From an uncultured Mycoplasmatota bacterium (GTDB lineage: Bacteria > Bacillota_I > Bacilli_A > RF39 > UBA660): a stretch of 64,000 nt of DNA. Below are positions 25,037 to 34,887 of this stretch, in pieces. The position numbers and the translations under genes were made by a program. The notes under the pieces were generated by a model. It was not told the origin of the DNA and searched no databases. It saw nothing but the letters and a program-made list of their open reading frames with translations. The first letter of the stretch is position 1. Each line of letters begins with the position of its first letter. The stretch covers positions 124,001-188,000 of the forward strand of contig URFW01000001.1 of the NCBI GenBank assembly GCA_900547225.1. The letters run 5' to 3'.

Positions 25037-26278
25037 ATGAAAATATTAAAAAGAGAAGTTAATAACGTCCCAGTTACCATTATTAAAACTAATAAATTTA
25101 AGCAAGTAGCGGGAAGATTATATTTTAAAAGTCCTGTATTAAAAAGCACGATAACAAATAGAATGATGCTTAGAAACATGCTTATGGAATCATGTAAAAA
25201 ATATGATACTAGTGAAAAATTATACATAAAATCATTAGAATGTTATGACGCATCTTTATATGCTTCATCTAGTAGGGTTGGAAATTATCATATTACTGGT
25301 TTTACTTTTTCTACGTTAATTGATAAATATACTAAAGATGGCAATTTAAAAGATGTGATAGACCTTTTTTGCGAGATTATATTTAATCCATTAGTTAGTA
25401 ATTCAGCATTTGATCAAGATACTTTTGATTTAATTTATGAAACTAAAAAAAGTGCTTTAGAAAAGATAAAGGAAGATTCAGGTTCATATATAGAAAGACA
25501 GGTTTTAAAGAATTTAGATAAAAATAAAGCTTATACTTATATGAGTGATTTAAAATACTTAGGTAAAATAACTAGTAAAAGTTTATATGATGATTATTTA
25601 GATATGATAAATAATAGCAGTGTATCCCTTGTTTTATCAGGAAATATAGATTTTGATAATCCTATAATAGATATAATAACAAGTAAAATAAAGAAAAATA
25701 AAAAGTTTGATGTTAAACTTCTAATTGATAATGATAATGAAAAGGAAGAAAATAAAGTTATAACAGAAGATTTTTTTGGCACTCAAAACATAATAAACTA
25801 TGTTTTATATTTAAAAAACTTAACAGATTTCGAAAGAAATTATGTTGCGCCTTTATATAGAATTATTTTAGGTGGCGGTGTATCATCAAGGTTATTTTCT
25901 ATAATAAGAGAAGAAAATAAACTAGCATATTATTCATTTGCAAGATATGAAAAAGATGATTCTTTAATGTATATAATAATGGGAATTGAAAAAGAAAACT
26001 TTGATAAGGCATATAAACTTACTAACAAAATTATAGGAGAAATGAAAAATTTAAGTGAAGAAGAAGTAGAACACGCTAAAAAAAGTTACATAACTTTATA
26101 CGAGGAATCACAAGATAAAATTACAAATATTATAGGAAGCTATAACAAGCTAAATTTATTTGGTATTAAAAGTACTAGTGAATTAATAGAAAATATAAAC
26201 AAAGTAACAAAAGAAGATATAGAAAAATTTGCTTCTAAAGTTTATCCACATATATGTTACTTTTTAAAAGGAGAATAA
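25037..26278 (+). CDS. M16-family peptidase-like subunit, inactive (YfmF-like)
   Basis: A 413-residue member of the M16 fold without the zinc motif HxxEH: at that place it reads RNMLMESCKKY. The C-terminal half keeps the RLFSIIREENKLAYYSFARY stretch that M16 proteins use for substrate binding. In Bacillota such a dead partner (YfmF) is paired with an active one (YfmH), as here, where the active partner starts 5 bases on. Substrate unknown. Start ATG follows AAAGGTGAT. Confidence 0.82.
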   Translation: MKILKREVNNVPVTIIKTNKFKQVAGRLYFKSPVLKSTITNRMMLRNMLMESCKKYDTSEKLYIKSLECYDASLYASSSRVGNYHITGFTFSTLIDKYTKDGNLKDVIDLFCEIIFNPLVSNSAFDQDTFDLIYETKKSALEKIKEDSGSYIERQVLKNLDKNKAYTYMSDLKYLGKITSKSLYDDYLDMINNSSVSLVLSGNIDFDNPIIDIITSKIKKNKKFDVKLLIDNDNEKEENKVITEDFFGTQNIINYVLYLKNLTDFERNYVAPLYRIILGGGVSSRLFSIIREENKLAYYSFARYEKDDSLMYIIMGIEKENFDKAYKLTNKIIGEMKNLSEEEVEHAKKSYITLYEESQDKITNIIGSYNKLNLFGIKSTSELIENINKVTKEDIEKFASKVYPHICYFLKGE

Positions 26279-26282
26279 AGTT

Positions 26283-27563
26283 ATGGAAAAAATAATAATG
26301 AAGAAAATAGATGAAGTAATTTATCATGAAGAGTTAGAAAACGGACTTAACGTATACATTTATAAAAAAAATGGTTTTGCAAAAAAAGGTGCTTTTTTCG
26401 TAACTCATTATGGTTCTTCTAATAATGAATTTGTACCAACCTGCGAAAAAGAGATGGTGAGTTTTCCAAAGGGAATAGCACACTTTTTAGAGCATAAATT
26501 ATTTGAATCAAGTGATAATGAAGGGGTATTTGAAAAGTTTAAGAAGTTTGGAGCGGACGTTAATGCTTTTACAAATCACTTAATTACAAACTATTATTTT
26601 TCTTGTACTGATAATTTTTATCCTTGCCTTGAAGAATTAGTTAACTTTGTTTTATCTCCTTATTTTACTGATGAAAACGTAGAAAAAGAAAAACCAATAA
26701 TTAATGAAGAGATAAATATGACTAGTGATAACGTTGATAGGTATATTTTTGAAGAGATGTTTAATATGACGTTAAATACTAATCCAAATAAGTATAGAAC
26801 GATAGGAGATAAGAAAAGTATTTCTAAAATAACTAAAGATGATTTATATAGATGCTATAATACCTTTTATAATCCATCTAATATGGTTTTGGTTTTATAT
26901 GGCAATATTGATCCAACAAAAACTATTTCCTTAATAAAGGGCATAATGAAAAGTAAAGGGTTTAATAAATCTTCTGATATAAAAATTAAGGAGTATGATG
27001 AAGATGTTAAAGTATGCGAAGAATATAAAGAAGTTAAGAAAAACGTTGTTATTCCAAAAGTTGGTATTTGTTATAAAATAAAGGTTCCAAAACTTACTGG
27101 AGTAGAGTCACATAAGAGATTATTATTCTTAGATATGCTTTTGGACATGAAATTCGGCTTTTCGGTTGCATTTGAGAAAAACTTAATTAAAGATGGTATT
27201 ATAAAGACAGGACTAGATATGAATTATTCTTGTTTTGATGATGTTATTTTACTTATGTTTTCATCTGATACAGATAAGAAGGATTTGTTTATTGAAAAAA
27301 TAGACGAAAAATTAAGAGAAAACTTATTTGATGAAAAATTGTTTGAATTAAATAAAAAGGTTCTTACAACAAATCTTGTTAGATTATTTGAAAGCCCATC
27401 TAACGTTGCATCTATGATATATAACTATATAATTAAGCACGGAGAAATTATAGAAAATGCTTATGATATTTATAAAAATTATGACTTTGATGAGTTTAAG
27501 CATGAGTTTAACACTTTAAACTTTGATAATAAATCAGTTTTATATGTTACCAAAAAGGAGTGA
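26283..27563 (+). CDS. M16-family zinc peptidase, active partner (YfmH-like)
   Basis: The 426-residue active member of the pair. HFLEH at 67-71 is the inverted zinc motif, with the distal Glu in the EKEKPIINEEINM helix near 150. ADVNAFTNHLITNYYFSC is the typical strand after the motif. Probably forms a clamshell heterodimer with the upstream protein and degrades peptides in the cytoplasm. The gene directly precedes an ABC exporter with 4 bases between stop and start, so all four may be one operon. Confidence 0.88.
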   Translation: MEKIIMKKIDEVIYHEELENGLNVYIYKKNGFAKKGAFFVTHYGSSNNEFVPTCEKEMVSFPKGIAHFLEHKLFESSDNEGVFEKFKKFGADVNAFTNHLITNYYFSCTDNFYPCLEELVNFVLSPYFTDENVEKEKPIINEEINMTSDNVDRYIFEEMFNMTLNTNPNKYRTIGDKKSISKITKDDLYRCYNTFYNPSNMVLVLYGNIDPTKTISLIKGIMKSKGFNKSSDIKIKEYDEDVKVCEEYKEVKKNVVIPKVGICYKIKVPKLTGVESHKRLLFLDMLLDMKFGFSVAFEKNLIKDGIIKTGLDMNYSCFDDVILLMFSSDTDKKDLFIEKIDEKLRENLFDEKLFELNKKVLTTNLVRLFESPSNVASMIYNYIIKHGEIIENAYDIYKNYDFDEFKHEFNTLNFDNKSVLYVTKKE

Positions 27564-27567
27564 TAGT

Positions 27568-28467
27568 ATGCTAAAGGTAAAAAACGTAACTAAGTATTAT
27601 GGAAATTTTAAGGCAGTAGATAATATTTCTTTTGAAGTTAAGAAAGGAGAAATATTTGGACTTTTAGGAGTTAATGGGGCTGGGAAAACAACAACTTTTA
27701 GAATGATTATGAATTTAATTAGTCCATCTAGTGGGTCCATTAGTTTTAACAATAAAAAAATAGATTATGACGTAACAGATAAAATAGGCTTTTTAACAGA
27801 AGAAAGAAGCTTACTTACTAAACTAACGGTAAAAGAACAGATGCTTTATTATGGAGCTTTAAAATCATTAGATGAAAAAACCATTTTAGAAAGGTTAGAT
27901 AAACTTCTTAAAAAGTTTGAAATAGAAGATTATAAAGATAGAAAAATAAATACATTATCAAAAGGTAATCAGCAGAAAGTTCAGTTTATATCTGCAATTA
28001 TAAATGAACCAGAACTTTTAATATTAGATGAGCCATTTTCTGGACTAGATCCACTTAATATAGAACTTTTTAAAAACGTTATATTAGAGTTAAAAGATAA
28101 AGGAACATCAATTATATTTTCATCACACAGAATGGATCACGTTGAGCTTTTTTGTGAAAAATTACTTATACTAGTTAAAGGTAAAACCGTCTTAGAAGGA
28201 TATTTAAAAGATATAAAAAAAGATTATAAAATAAAAAAAGTAATAATAGAAGGTGACGTAAAAAAAAGTGAACTAGAAAAAATAGATGGAGTTTTAAAGG
28301 TTAACAAAACATCTTTTAAATACGAGGTAGAAATAAAAGATGAGAAATATTTTAAAAACATATTTAATTATATAAAAACAAAGAATAACATAACTAAATT
28401 TGTGCTTGAAGATGCTAGTTTAGAAGAAATATTTATAGCAAAAGTAGGTGAAGTATATGGAAAATAA
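27568..28467 (+). CDS. ABC-2 exporter ATP-binding protein
   Basis: A 299-residue ATPase of the NatA/YhaQ kind. Walker A GVNGAGKTTT near 38, signature LSKGNQQKVQ near 130, Walker B LLILDEPFSGLDP near 150 and the switch His in SSHRMDHVE near 190. A C-terminal 90-residue extension is usual for this subgroup. ATG 27568 follows AAAAAGGAGTGA. Its partner permease overlaps the 3' end. Substrate unknown; sodium, peptides or antibiotics are exported by relatives. Confidence 0.88.
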   Translation: MLKVKNVTKYYGNFKAVDNISFEVKKGEIFGLLGVNGAGKTTTFRMIMNLISPSSGSISFNNKKIDYDVTDKIGFLTEERSLLTKLTVKEQMLYYGALKSLDEKTILERLDKLLKKFEIEDYKDRKINTLSKGNQQKVQFISAIINEPELLILDEPFSGLDPLNIELFKNVILELKDKGTSIIFSSHRMDHVELFCEKLLILVKGKTVLEGYLKDIKKDYKIKKVIIEGDVKKSELEKIDGVLKVNKTSFKYEVEIKDEKYFKNIFNYIKTKNNITKFVLEDASLEEIFIAKVGEVYGK

Positions 28468-29779
28468 GTTTATATTTTTAACTAAGCATAGTCTTAAGAA
28501 AAACATAAAAAGTAAATGGTTTAAGATTGTTAATGTAATTGTTATGCTAGTTATAGTAGCACTTGTTAACATAGATGGTATTGTTACGTTTTTTGGAGGA
28601 GACTTTAGTGGTGATGTAAAGATAAACGTTATAGATAACACAGGTTATTATAATGTGATAGAGAAAAACTTAAAAAACGTTGGTAAGTATTTAAATGATT
28701 CAAAAGTCATCATAAAAAAGGTAAATGATTTAAATAAAGAAAAGAAAAAACTAAAGGGTAAAAAAGATATTTTATTAGTTATAAAAGAAGATAAAGGTAA
28801 TTTCTTTAATGCAGAGTTTATAACGGATTCTTATGTTGATACATTAAAGTATCAAGCAATTAAAGCATCTTTAAATAGTGCAAAAGAGATAATTGCAATA
28901 AATAATTCAAATATAGATAAAGATGAACTTGCCAAAATATCAAAAGAAGTTACCATAAAAAGAACCTTCGTTGATAAAGAAAAAAGTAAGGATGAAGAAT
29001 CTTCAAGATCTCTTCTTTCCGTACTTTCATTAATAATTGTGCTTCCTTGTTTTATGTTAATAATGTTTTTAGTTCAAATGATAGGAGCAGAAATAAACGA
29101 AGAAAAATCAACTCGCGGTATGGAAATAATAATAGGCAATGTATCTGCTAAAGCACATTTCTTCTCTAAGGTATTAGCAAGTAATTTATTTGTTTTATTT
29201 CAAGGTTTTCTTCTTTTAATGTATTCTGGTATTGGTCTTATTGTAAGAAAACTAACTAGCAAAAGTAGTGGTTCATTTTCTGCTTTAAAGGATGCAGCAT
29301 CAACACTTGATTTAACAGGTGCGGTAGACTTAATAAAAAATAGTGGAATAATAAATAAGTTAGGTTATATAATCCCACTTATAATAATTTTAATAATACT
29401 TAGTTTTTTAGCTTACTCTCTTTTAGCGGGCATATTAGCATCAATGACAACTAATATGGAAAATTATCAGCAACTTCAAACACCACTTATGATAATAAGT
29501 GTAATAGGATATTACTTAATAATTTTATCTACAGCATTTCCTGGTTCTACATTTATAAAAGTTATGGCAATGATTCCTTTAATATCGGTATCTCTTGCGC
29601 CTAGTCTTTTACTTTCTGGAGAAATAGGTGTTGGTGTTGTAATAATTGGAATAATACTTTTAATACTTTTAAATTATTTATTAGTAAAATATGGTCTTAA
29701 GGTTTATAAGGTTGGAATACTAAATTATTCTGAAAGCGGTTTATGGAAGAAAATTTTTAAGGCTGTTAAAGAAAAATAA
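28457..29779 (+). CDS. ABC-2 type permease (NatB/YhaP-like)
   Basis: A 440-residue membrane partner of the ATPase. One helix at about 23-45, a large extracytoplasmic part to about 190 (VKINVIDNTGYYNVIEKN onward), then five or six helices to the end. EKSTRGMEIIIGNVSAKAHFFSKVLA near 220 is the coupling helix typical of ABC2_membrane_3 permeases. ATG 28457 overlaps the ATPase gene by 11 bases with AGGTGAAG as ribosome site. Confidence 0.87.
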   Translation: MENKFIFLTKHSLKKNIKSKWFKIVNVIVMLVIVALVNIDGIVTFFGGDFSGDVKINVIDNTGYYNVIEKNLKNVGKYLNDSKVIIKKVNDLNKEKKKLKGKKDILLVIKEDKGNFFNAEFITDSYVDTLKYQAIKASLNSAKEIIAINNSNIDKDELAKISKEVTIKRTFVDKEKSKDEESSRSLLSVLSLIIVLPCFMLIMFLVQMIGAEINEEKSTRGMEIIIGNVSAKAHFFSKVLASNLFVLFQGFLLLMYSGIGLIVRKLTSKSSGSFSALKDAASTLDLTGAVDLIKNSGIINKLGYIIPLIIILIILSFLAYSLLAGILASMTTNMENYQQLQTPLMIISVIGYYLIILSTAFPGSTFIKVMAMIPLISVSLAPSLLLSGEIGVGVVIIGIILLILLNYLLVKYGLKVYKVGILNYSESGLWKKIFKAVKEK

Positions 29780-29787
29780 ATAAAATT

Positions 29788-29830
29788 AAGCATTTGTCAA
29801 AATATAAGTGTTTTGCAATTGCTTTTTTTA
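29788..29830 (+). terminator. Imperfect terminator after exporter
   Basis: AAGCA...CAAAA pairs with TTTTG...TGCTT with mismatches, then a T run. Confidence 0.55.
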
Positions 29831-29870
29831 ATTTTCTTTAGTAAACTTAAATAAGTAGTGGGAGGTAATT

Positions 29871-31454
29871 ATGTTACAAGTAAATAATTTAAGCCTAACC
29901 TTTGGAAAAAGAACCTTATTTAAAGATGTAAATTTAAAGTTTACACCCGGTAACTGTTACGGCGTAATAGGCGCTAACGGAGCAGGTAAATCAACCTTCT
30001 TAAAGGTTTTATCTGGTGACATAGATTCAACAAAAGGGGATGTTGTTTTAACTGATAATGAACGTATGTCTGTATTAAAACAAGATCATAATGCCTATGA
30101 TAGTAAAGACGTTATTGAAACTGTTATAATGGGAAATCAAAAACTATATAGCATAATGAAAGAAAAAGAAGAAATATATTCAAAACCAGACTTTAATGAT
30201 GCTGACGGATTAAGGGTTGGAGAACTTGAAGCAGAATTTGCCGAAATGGATGGATGGCAAGCCGAAAGTGATGCTGAAATATTACTTGCGGGTATTGGTC
30301 TTGATAGGGCGTTTTTCTATGATAAGATGGGAAATTTATCTGGAGAAGATAAGGTAAAGGTACTTCTTGCACAAAGTCTTTTTGGTAATCCGGATATCCT
30401 TATTTTAGATGAGCCTACAAACTACTTAGACATAAATGCAAAAATTTGGTTAGAAAACTTTTTGTTAGATTTTAAAAACACGGTAATAGTAGTATCACAT
30501 GACAGGCACTTTTTAAATAAAGTATGTACCCATATTTTAGATATAGATTATGGAAAGATAAAAATGTATGTTGGTAACTATGATTTTTGGCTTGAATCTA
30601 GTGAACTAATTCAAAAACAAATGAGAGACTCTAATAAGAAAAAAGAAGATAAAATAAAAGAATTACAAGAATTTATTAGACGTTTTAGTGCAAATGCTTC
30701 TAAATCTAAGCAGGCAACCTCAAGGAAAAAATTACTAGAAAAAATAGAATTAGATGATATAGCACAATCATCAAGAAAATATCCATATATTAATTTTGAT
30801 ATAGATAGACCACTTGGACGTGATGTATTAGAACTTAAGGGAATTTCTAAGATGATAGATGGACAAGTCGTTTTAAAGAACCTTAATTTAACAATAAATA
30901 ACACTGATAAAGTTGCTTTTGTAGGTAGAAATGAGCTTGCTAAAACAACGTTATTTAAAATAATAACAGGAGAGGAAAAACCTGATTCTGGAACCGTCCG
31001 TTGGGGTACTACAACAAGTTTTTCATATTTTCCTAAGGATCATGATAAATATTTTAAGGAAGATGTTAACTTAGTTGATTTTTTAAGACCATATTCTAAA
31101 GAACAAGAAGAAGCTTTCTTAAGAGGTTTTTTAGGTAGAATGTTATTTTCGGGTGAAGAAGCATTAAAGAAAGTATCTGTTCTATCAGGTGGTGAAAAGG
31201 TAAGACTTATGTTTTCACGTATGATGCTTAGGTGTGCTAACGTAATAATATTAGATGAACCAACTAACCATTTGGATATAGAATCAATTACATCTTTAAA
31301 TAAAGGAATGAAAAACTTTAAGGGTGTATGTTTGTTTTCTTCATATGACTATGAACTTATAAATAGTGTAGCAAACAGAATAATTGAGTTTAAAGAAGAC
31401 GGAAAATACATAGATAAAATGACAACTTATGATGATTATTTAAATAGAAATTAG
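29871..31454 (+). CDS. ABC-F ATPase (YbiT/YkpA-like)
   Basis: ABC-F proteins act on ribosomes and have two ATPase domains and no membrane part. Of 527 residues, domain 1 has GANGAGKST (35), a signature reading NLSGEDKVK and LILDEPTNYLD; a charged linker covers 240-310; domain 2 has a Walker A that reads GRNELAKTT, lacking the usual GxGK glycine, then LSGGEKVRLMF and ILDEPTNHLD. The second switch His is replaced (SSYDYE). Length and linker fit YbiT. The altered second site may be a subgroup trait rather than decay. Start follows GGGAGG. Confidence 0.88.
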   Translation: MLQVNNLSLTFGKRTLFKDVNLKFTPGNCYGVIGANGAGKSTFLKVLSGDIDSTKGDVVLTDNERMSVLKQDHNAYDSKDVIETVIMGNQKLYSIMKEKEEIYSKPDFNDADGLRVGELEAEFAEMDGWQAESDAEILLAGIGLDRAFFYDKMGNLSGEDKVKVLLAQSLFGNPDILILDEPTNYLDINAKIWLENFLLDFKNTVIVVSHDRHFLNKVCTHILDIDYGKIKMYVGNYDFWLESSELIQKQMRDSNKKKEDKIKELQEFIRRFSANASKSKQATSRKKLLEKIELDDIAQSSRKYPYINFDIDRPLGRDVLELKGISKMIDGQVVLKNLNLTINNTDKVAFVGRNELAKTTLFKIITGEEKPDSGTVRWGTTTSFSYFPKDHDKYFKEDVNLVDFLRPYSKEQEEAFLRGFLGRMLFSGEEALKKVSVLSGGEKVRLMFSRMMLRCANVIILDEPTNHLDIESITSLNKGMKNFKGVCLFSSYDYELINSVANRIIEFKEDGKYIDKMTTYDDYLNRN

Positions 31455-31469
31455 TAAGAAGGTATAAAG

Positions 31470-32726
31470 ATGAAAAATAAAAAAGGGTTTACGCTGATAG
31501 AATTACTAGCGGTAATAGTAGTACTTGCAATAATAATTATAATTGCAACCATAAATGTTAATAAGCAGATAAATAAAACTAGAAAAAAAGCTAACGACAT
31601 AAACAAAAAGATGATTATAAAAGCTTACAAATTATGTTCAGCTCAGGAGTTAGATTTAAGTAAGTGTGATAGCATACCCAAATTAGTATCAAATGGATAT
31701 TTAGATGAATTTAATGATCCATATAACAGTAAGGAAAATGAAATTAATAACGCATATACCCTTATAGTGAAAGATGATATCGCAAAGGTTATATATAATG
31801 GTGACGGAGTACAACAAGTATATGAAATTCCTCCTACTCAGTATTTTTCATGGTGTAATGAAGATAATGGTAAACATTCCTGTGCTGATGGACTTTCAAA
31901 CGAAGGAAAAAGTTGGCTTCAGAAGCATGATGATATTTTAACTTTCCCTGATACAATAAAAACAATAAAAAATTGTGAAAGTAGTGAAAAAAATTGTTCT
32001 AATTTCTCTGATGTTCAAATTGATGCGCTAATAGTAACTAGTAACGTTAGTATTAATGCGACGTTTAAGAATACTAAAATAGGTGTAATTAAAGTAGATG
32101 GTGGTAACCTTGGAAGTTCAATATTTCAAAATACAACCATAAATAATTTAATAGTAGGTAATACTGGTAATATGAATATTGGGCAATCAACTTTTAGTGG
32201 CTCTAAAATACAAAATTTTAAAATTGAAAATGGAACGTTTAATTGGTATAGTTTTACAGGTAGTATTATAGATACATTAACGGTAGGAAAGGGTGTTACG
32301 TCACTTGGAAATGATACTTTTGAGGGTGCTAAAATAAACAAATTAATAATAAAAGCCAATAATTTAAATGGAAGTAGAGAACAGCCATTTAGAAATAGTA
32401 ATACTCCTATTAACATTATAATAGATAAAGATGTTACCAAATTAGGAAAAAATGTTATTGCTAACAATACAACATCTTATTGTAATTATGTTAGAATGAT
32501 TCCGATAAAAAGTATTTTAATAAATGGAGATAAAAAAAGATTTTCAAAAAGAGATTTATATAATTTTGGACTTAGGTGGGATCAGATTCCAAATGATATT
32601 GGTAATCCGATGGATGATAGTTATAGATTAAAACTAAGTAAGAGTAGTGACTTTGAAAGTTTGAATTGTTATAACTCGAGTAGTAAAAAATATCCTTTTC
32701 CATCATGGGTTGATATAATAGATTGA
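31470..32726 (+). CDS. Prepilin-like protein with BspA-like repeat region
   Basis: The N-terminus carries a type IV prepilin/pseudopilin signal: KKGFTLIELLAVIVVLAII, with cleavage expected after Gly6 and Glu at the fifth mature position, followed by a long hydrophobic helix. The body is unlike a pilin: from about 180 to 320 it shows repeats of the form 'F.nt.I..l.v..g', resembling BspA-type LRR_5. Cys pairs occur at several points (for example WCN...HSC), possibly disulfides. 418 residues is long for a pseudopilin. No pilus assembly ATPase or peptidase is nearby. Start follows AGAAGG, 15 bases after the ABC-F stop. Likely exported surface protein. Confidence 0.75.
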   Translation: MKNKKGFTLIELLAVIVVLAIIIIIATINVNKQINKTRKKANDINKKMIIKAYKLCSAQELDLSKCDSIPKLVSNGYLDEFNDPYNSKENEINNAYTLIVKDDIAKVIYNGDGVQQVYEIPPTQYFSWCNEDNGKHSCADGLSNEGKSWLQKHDDILTFPDTIKTIKNCESSEKNCSNFSDVQIDALIVTSNVSINATFKNTKIGVIKVDGGNLGSSIFQNTTINNLIVGNTGNMNIGQSTFSGSKIQNFKIENGTFNWYSFTGSIIDTLTVGKGVTSLGNDTFEGAKINKLIIKANNLNGSREQPFRNSNTPINIIIDKDVTKLGKNVIANNTTSYCNYVRMIPIKSILINGDKKRFSKRDLYNFGLRWDQIPNDIGNPMDDSYRLKLSKSSDFESLNCYNSSSKKYPFPSWVDIID

Positions 32727-32863
32727 TTTTAGCAAATAATTATTACGTGGTTTTCTTTTATTTAAAGGAAAAACTTCATGTTATAATTACTTGCTTTTTT
32801 TCATAAAATGATTATAATAGAGACAATTAAAAAGGGATTAAACTTTAAAAAGTGGGTGACATT

Positions 32864-33628
32864 ATGAAAAAAATATTAACTTTTATACCTCTTGGTGTTG
32901 GAATTAGTGCGGCTATTATATACATTCTTAACATAATTCAATTTAAAATAATAAATAACGGAACTGCACTTTTACAAATACTTTCATCACTTAAAATATA
33001 TTTGTTTATATCAATCGGGGGATTTGGTTTATACTTTTTTATCAAGGTACTAGACTTACTTATAAATAAAAATAAAGTAGAAAATGAAGATTTTTCATCA
33101 AATGAATATGAACCATTTGAAAATAATAATAATGCTAAAACCTTATCAAATGAAAATACTTTAAATAACATAAATAACGTTAATGATTTTAATAATGTAA
33201 ATACACTTAATAACCAAAATAACTCAAACTCATACGTTCCTAACTATGATTATGTTCCTATGTATCATGCTGAAGAAAAACAAGATAATATAAAGGAAAT
33301 AAAGTTAGATAAAGAAGATGAAGATATTGATTTAGGACCTTTATATAACAGCGAAGAAAATAATGTTGATAAAGAGGATAATTTTGCATCTTGTAAATAC
33401 TGCACTTTTTGTGGTAATAAAATTAACGCTTATGATTTATACTGCTCGCATTGCGGAAACAGACAAGATAAGAAAAAGATGAGTCCTTTATTAAAAAACA
33501 TAATAAACGTTTTAGAAATAGTTATCTTACTTCTTATAATATACTTTTCATTAAACATGTTATTTGATTATAAGGAAAGTCGTGATCCATCTTTTAAATC
33601 GCCATTTAAAGTTAGTATGACAAAATAA
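32864..33628 (+). CDS. Zinc-ribbon membrane protein with Asn-rich linker
   Basis: A 254-residue protein: two membrane helices (about 5-25 and 45-65), an Asn-rich low-complexity linker (about 85-130), an acidic stretch, a double Cys zinc ribbon (YCTFCGNK...YCSHCGNRQ, about 180-203) and a third helix (about 215-233). Zinc ribbons joined to membrane helices are common in low-GC Bacteria but function is unknown. ATG 32864 chosen over GTG 32852, which overlaps the probable ribosome site GTGGGTGA. Confidence 0.7.
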   Translation: MKKILTFIPLGVGISAAIIYILNIIQFKIINNGTALLQILSSLKIYLFISIGGFGLYFFIKVLDLLINKNKVENEDFSSNEYEPFENNNNAKTLSNENTLNNINNVNDFNNVNTLNNQNNSNSYVPNYDYVPMYHAEEKQDNIKEIKLDKEDEDIDLGPLYNSEENNVDKEDNFASCKYCTFCGNKINAYDLYCSHCGNRQDKKKMSPLLKNIINVLEIVILLLIIYFSLNMLFDYKESRDPSFKSPFKVSMTK

Positions 33629-34024
33629 TTATTTAAAACTTATTAGATTTTTATATTTAAAGTTAAGTGAGTTTATACCATGGTTTAGGTCATTTACAAA
33701 CTTAACTTTTTTTCTTTTAAATATTTTTTTATCATCATATGCGGTAAATAAATTTATATCACAAGCCTTAAAACTATTATTAAACAATTCAATACTATTA
33801 CCATGAATAATAATTGTTGTACCATTTTCAATAGCACTTATTATTCTTTTTTTATTTTTATTTATTTTTTCTTTTATATGGCTTAATTTATCACTTTTAT
33901 AATTACCAAAATAATATGTATCATCCTTTTTAAAATATATGTTTTCATTTATTTTTATATTGCTAGCAAATGGCTTTATTATAAAATCATCGTCTAAAAA
34001 TTCTTTTTCAATTATCTTTATCAC
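33629..34024 (-). CDS. Hypothetical protein
   Basis: A 131-residue basic, soluble protein of no family I recognise, with several strand-like segments (TTIIIHGNSIELFN). The start is taken as GTG 34024, placed 7 bases after AAGGTGA on the minus strand; GTG 34033 is also in frame but overlaps that site. Convergent with the zinc-ribbon gene with no gap between stops. Divergent from yebC. Confidence 0.55.
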   Translation of the reverse strand: MIKIIEKEFLDDDFIIKPFASNIKINENIYFKKDDTYYFGNYKSDKLSHIKEKINKNKKRIISAIENGTTIIIHGNSIELFNNSFKACDINLFTAYDDKKIFKRKKVKFVNDLNHGINSLNFKYKNLISFK

Positions 34025-34079
34025 ATTAATCACCTTATTTTAGTTATGTTAATGTTTTTGATAATTTAAACATAAGTTC

Positions 34080-34108
34080 TTGAAAAAACACTTAAAATAA
34101 AGTAGAAT
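34080..34108 (+). promoter_or_regulatory. Promoter for yebC
   Basis: TTGAAA, 17-base spacer, TAGAAT; predicted start about 23 bases before the ATG. Confidence 0.6.
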
Positions 34109-34137
34109 AGAAAGGTATAAAGATGAGGTGAAAAATT

Positions 34138-34851
34138 ATGGGAAGATTTCCAAATATAGCTGCTAGTAAAGCAAAGACAGGAGCTGCTAAGGCAAAGGTA
34201 TATTCAAGCTATGCAAAAGAAATATATCAAGTAGCAAAACAAGGTGGTACTGATCCTAATGGTAACTTAAGTTTAAGACATTTAATTGAAAAAGCTAAAA
34301 AAGAACAAGTTCCAGCAGATGTAATTAAAAGAGCAATAGATAAGGTAAATAGTGGCGCAGATGAAAGTTATACATCAGTTAGGTATGAAGGTTTTGCATC
34401 TGGTGGTGCAACCGTTATGGTTGATTGTTTAACGGATAACGTAAATAGAACGGTAAGTTTAGTTAGAAATGCATTTACAAAATCGAAAGGTAAGATGGGA
34501 GTTTCGGGATGCGTATCTCATATGTATGAGCATTTATCAGTTGTAATCGTAAAAGATATGACTGAAGATGAAGCTTTAGAAGCACTATTAATGGGCGAAG
34601 TAGATGCTAAAGAAATAGAAGCAGAAGACGGTAATGTAAGTATATATGGCGATCCATCAGATTTATATAAAATAAAAGATGCTATAACAAACGCTAAAAA
34701 TGATGCAGAATTTATAGTAGATGAAGTAACTTATCTTCCTAGCGAAACAGTTACATTAGATGGAGAAGATAAGGAAAACTTTGATAAATTACTTAATATG
34801 TTGGACGACGTTGAAGATGTTCAAAAAGTATATCATAATGTTAATTTGTAA
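34138..34851 (+). CDS. yebC: YebC/PmpR (TACO1) family protein
   Basis: A 237-residue member of the YebC family, described as transcription regulators and more recently as translation factors helping at proline-rich stretches. It begins MGRFPNIAASKAKTGAAKAK, has YAKEIYQVAKQGGTDPNGN, and the family core GGATVMVDCLTDNVNRTVSLVRNAF near 98-122. The N-terminus (MGR rather than MAGHSKW) fits the YeeI/YeeN subgroup. Own promoter. The gene ends just before the serine T-box promoter. Confidence 0.9.
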   Translation: MGRFPNIAASKAKTGAAKAKVYSSYAKEIYQVAKQGGTDPNGNLSLRHLIEKAKKEQVPADVIKRAIDKVNSGADESYTSVRYEGFASGGATVMVDCLTDNVNRTVSLVRNAFTKSKGKMGVSGCVSHMYEHLSVVIVKDMTEDEALEALLMGEVDAKEIEAEDGNVSIYGDPSDLYKIKDAITNAKNDAEFIVDEVTYLPSETVTLDGEDKENFDKLLNMLDDVEDVQKVYHNVNL

Positions 34852-34852
34852 T

Positions 34853-34881
34853 TTGACAACCGTACGTAATTATTGTAATAT
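34853..34881 (+). promoter_or_regulatory. Promoter of the serine T-box operon
   Basis: TTGACA (34853-34858), 17-base spacer, TAATAT (34876-34881); predicted start near 34888. Confidence 0.75.
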
Positions 34882-34887
34882 AAGTAT

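Noticed and set aside
33130..33240. Short repeated AAT/AAC-rich units that look repeat-like
   Set aside because: They encode an Asn-rich linker in the zinc-ribbon protein; spacing is irregular and there are no spacers, so it is not a CRISPR array.
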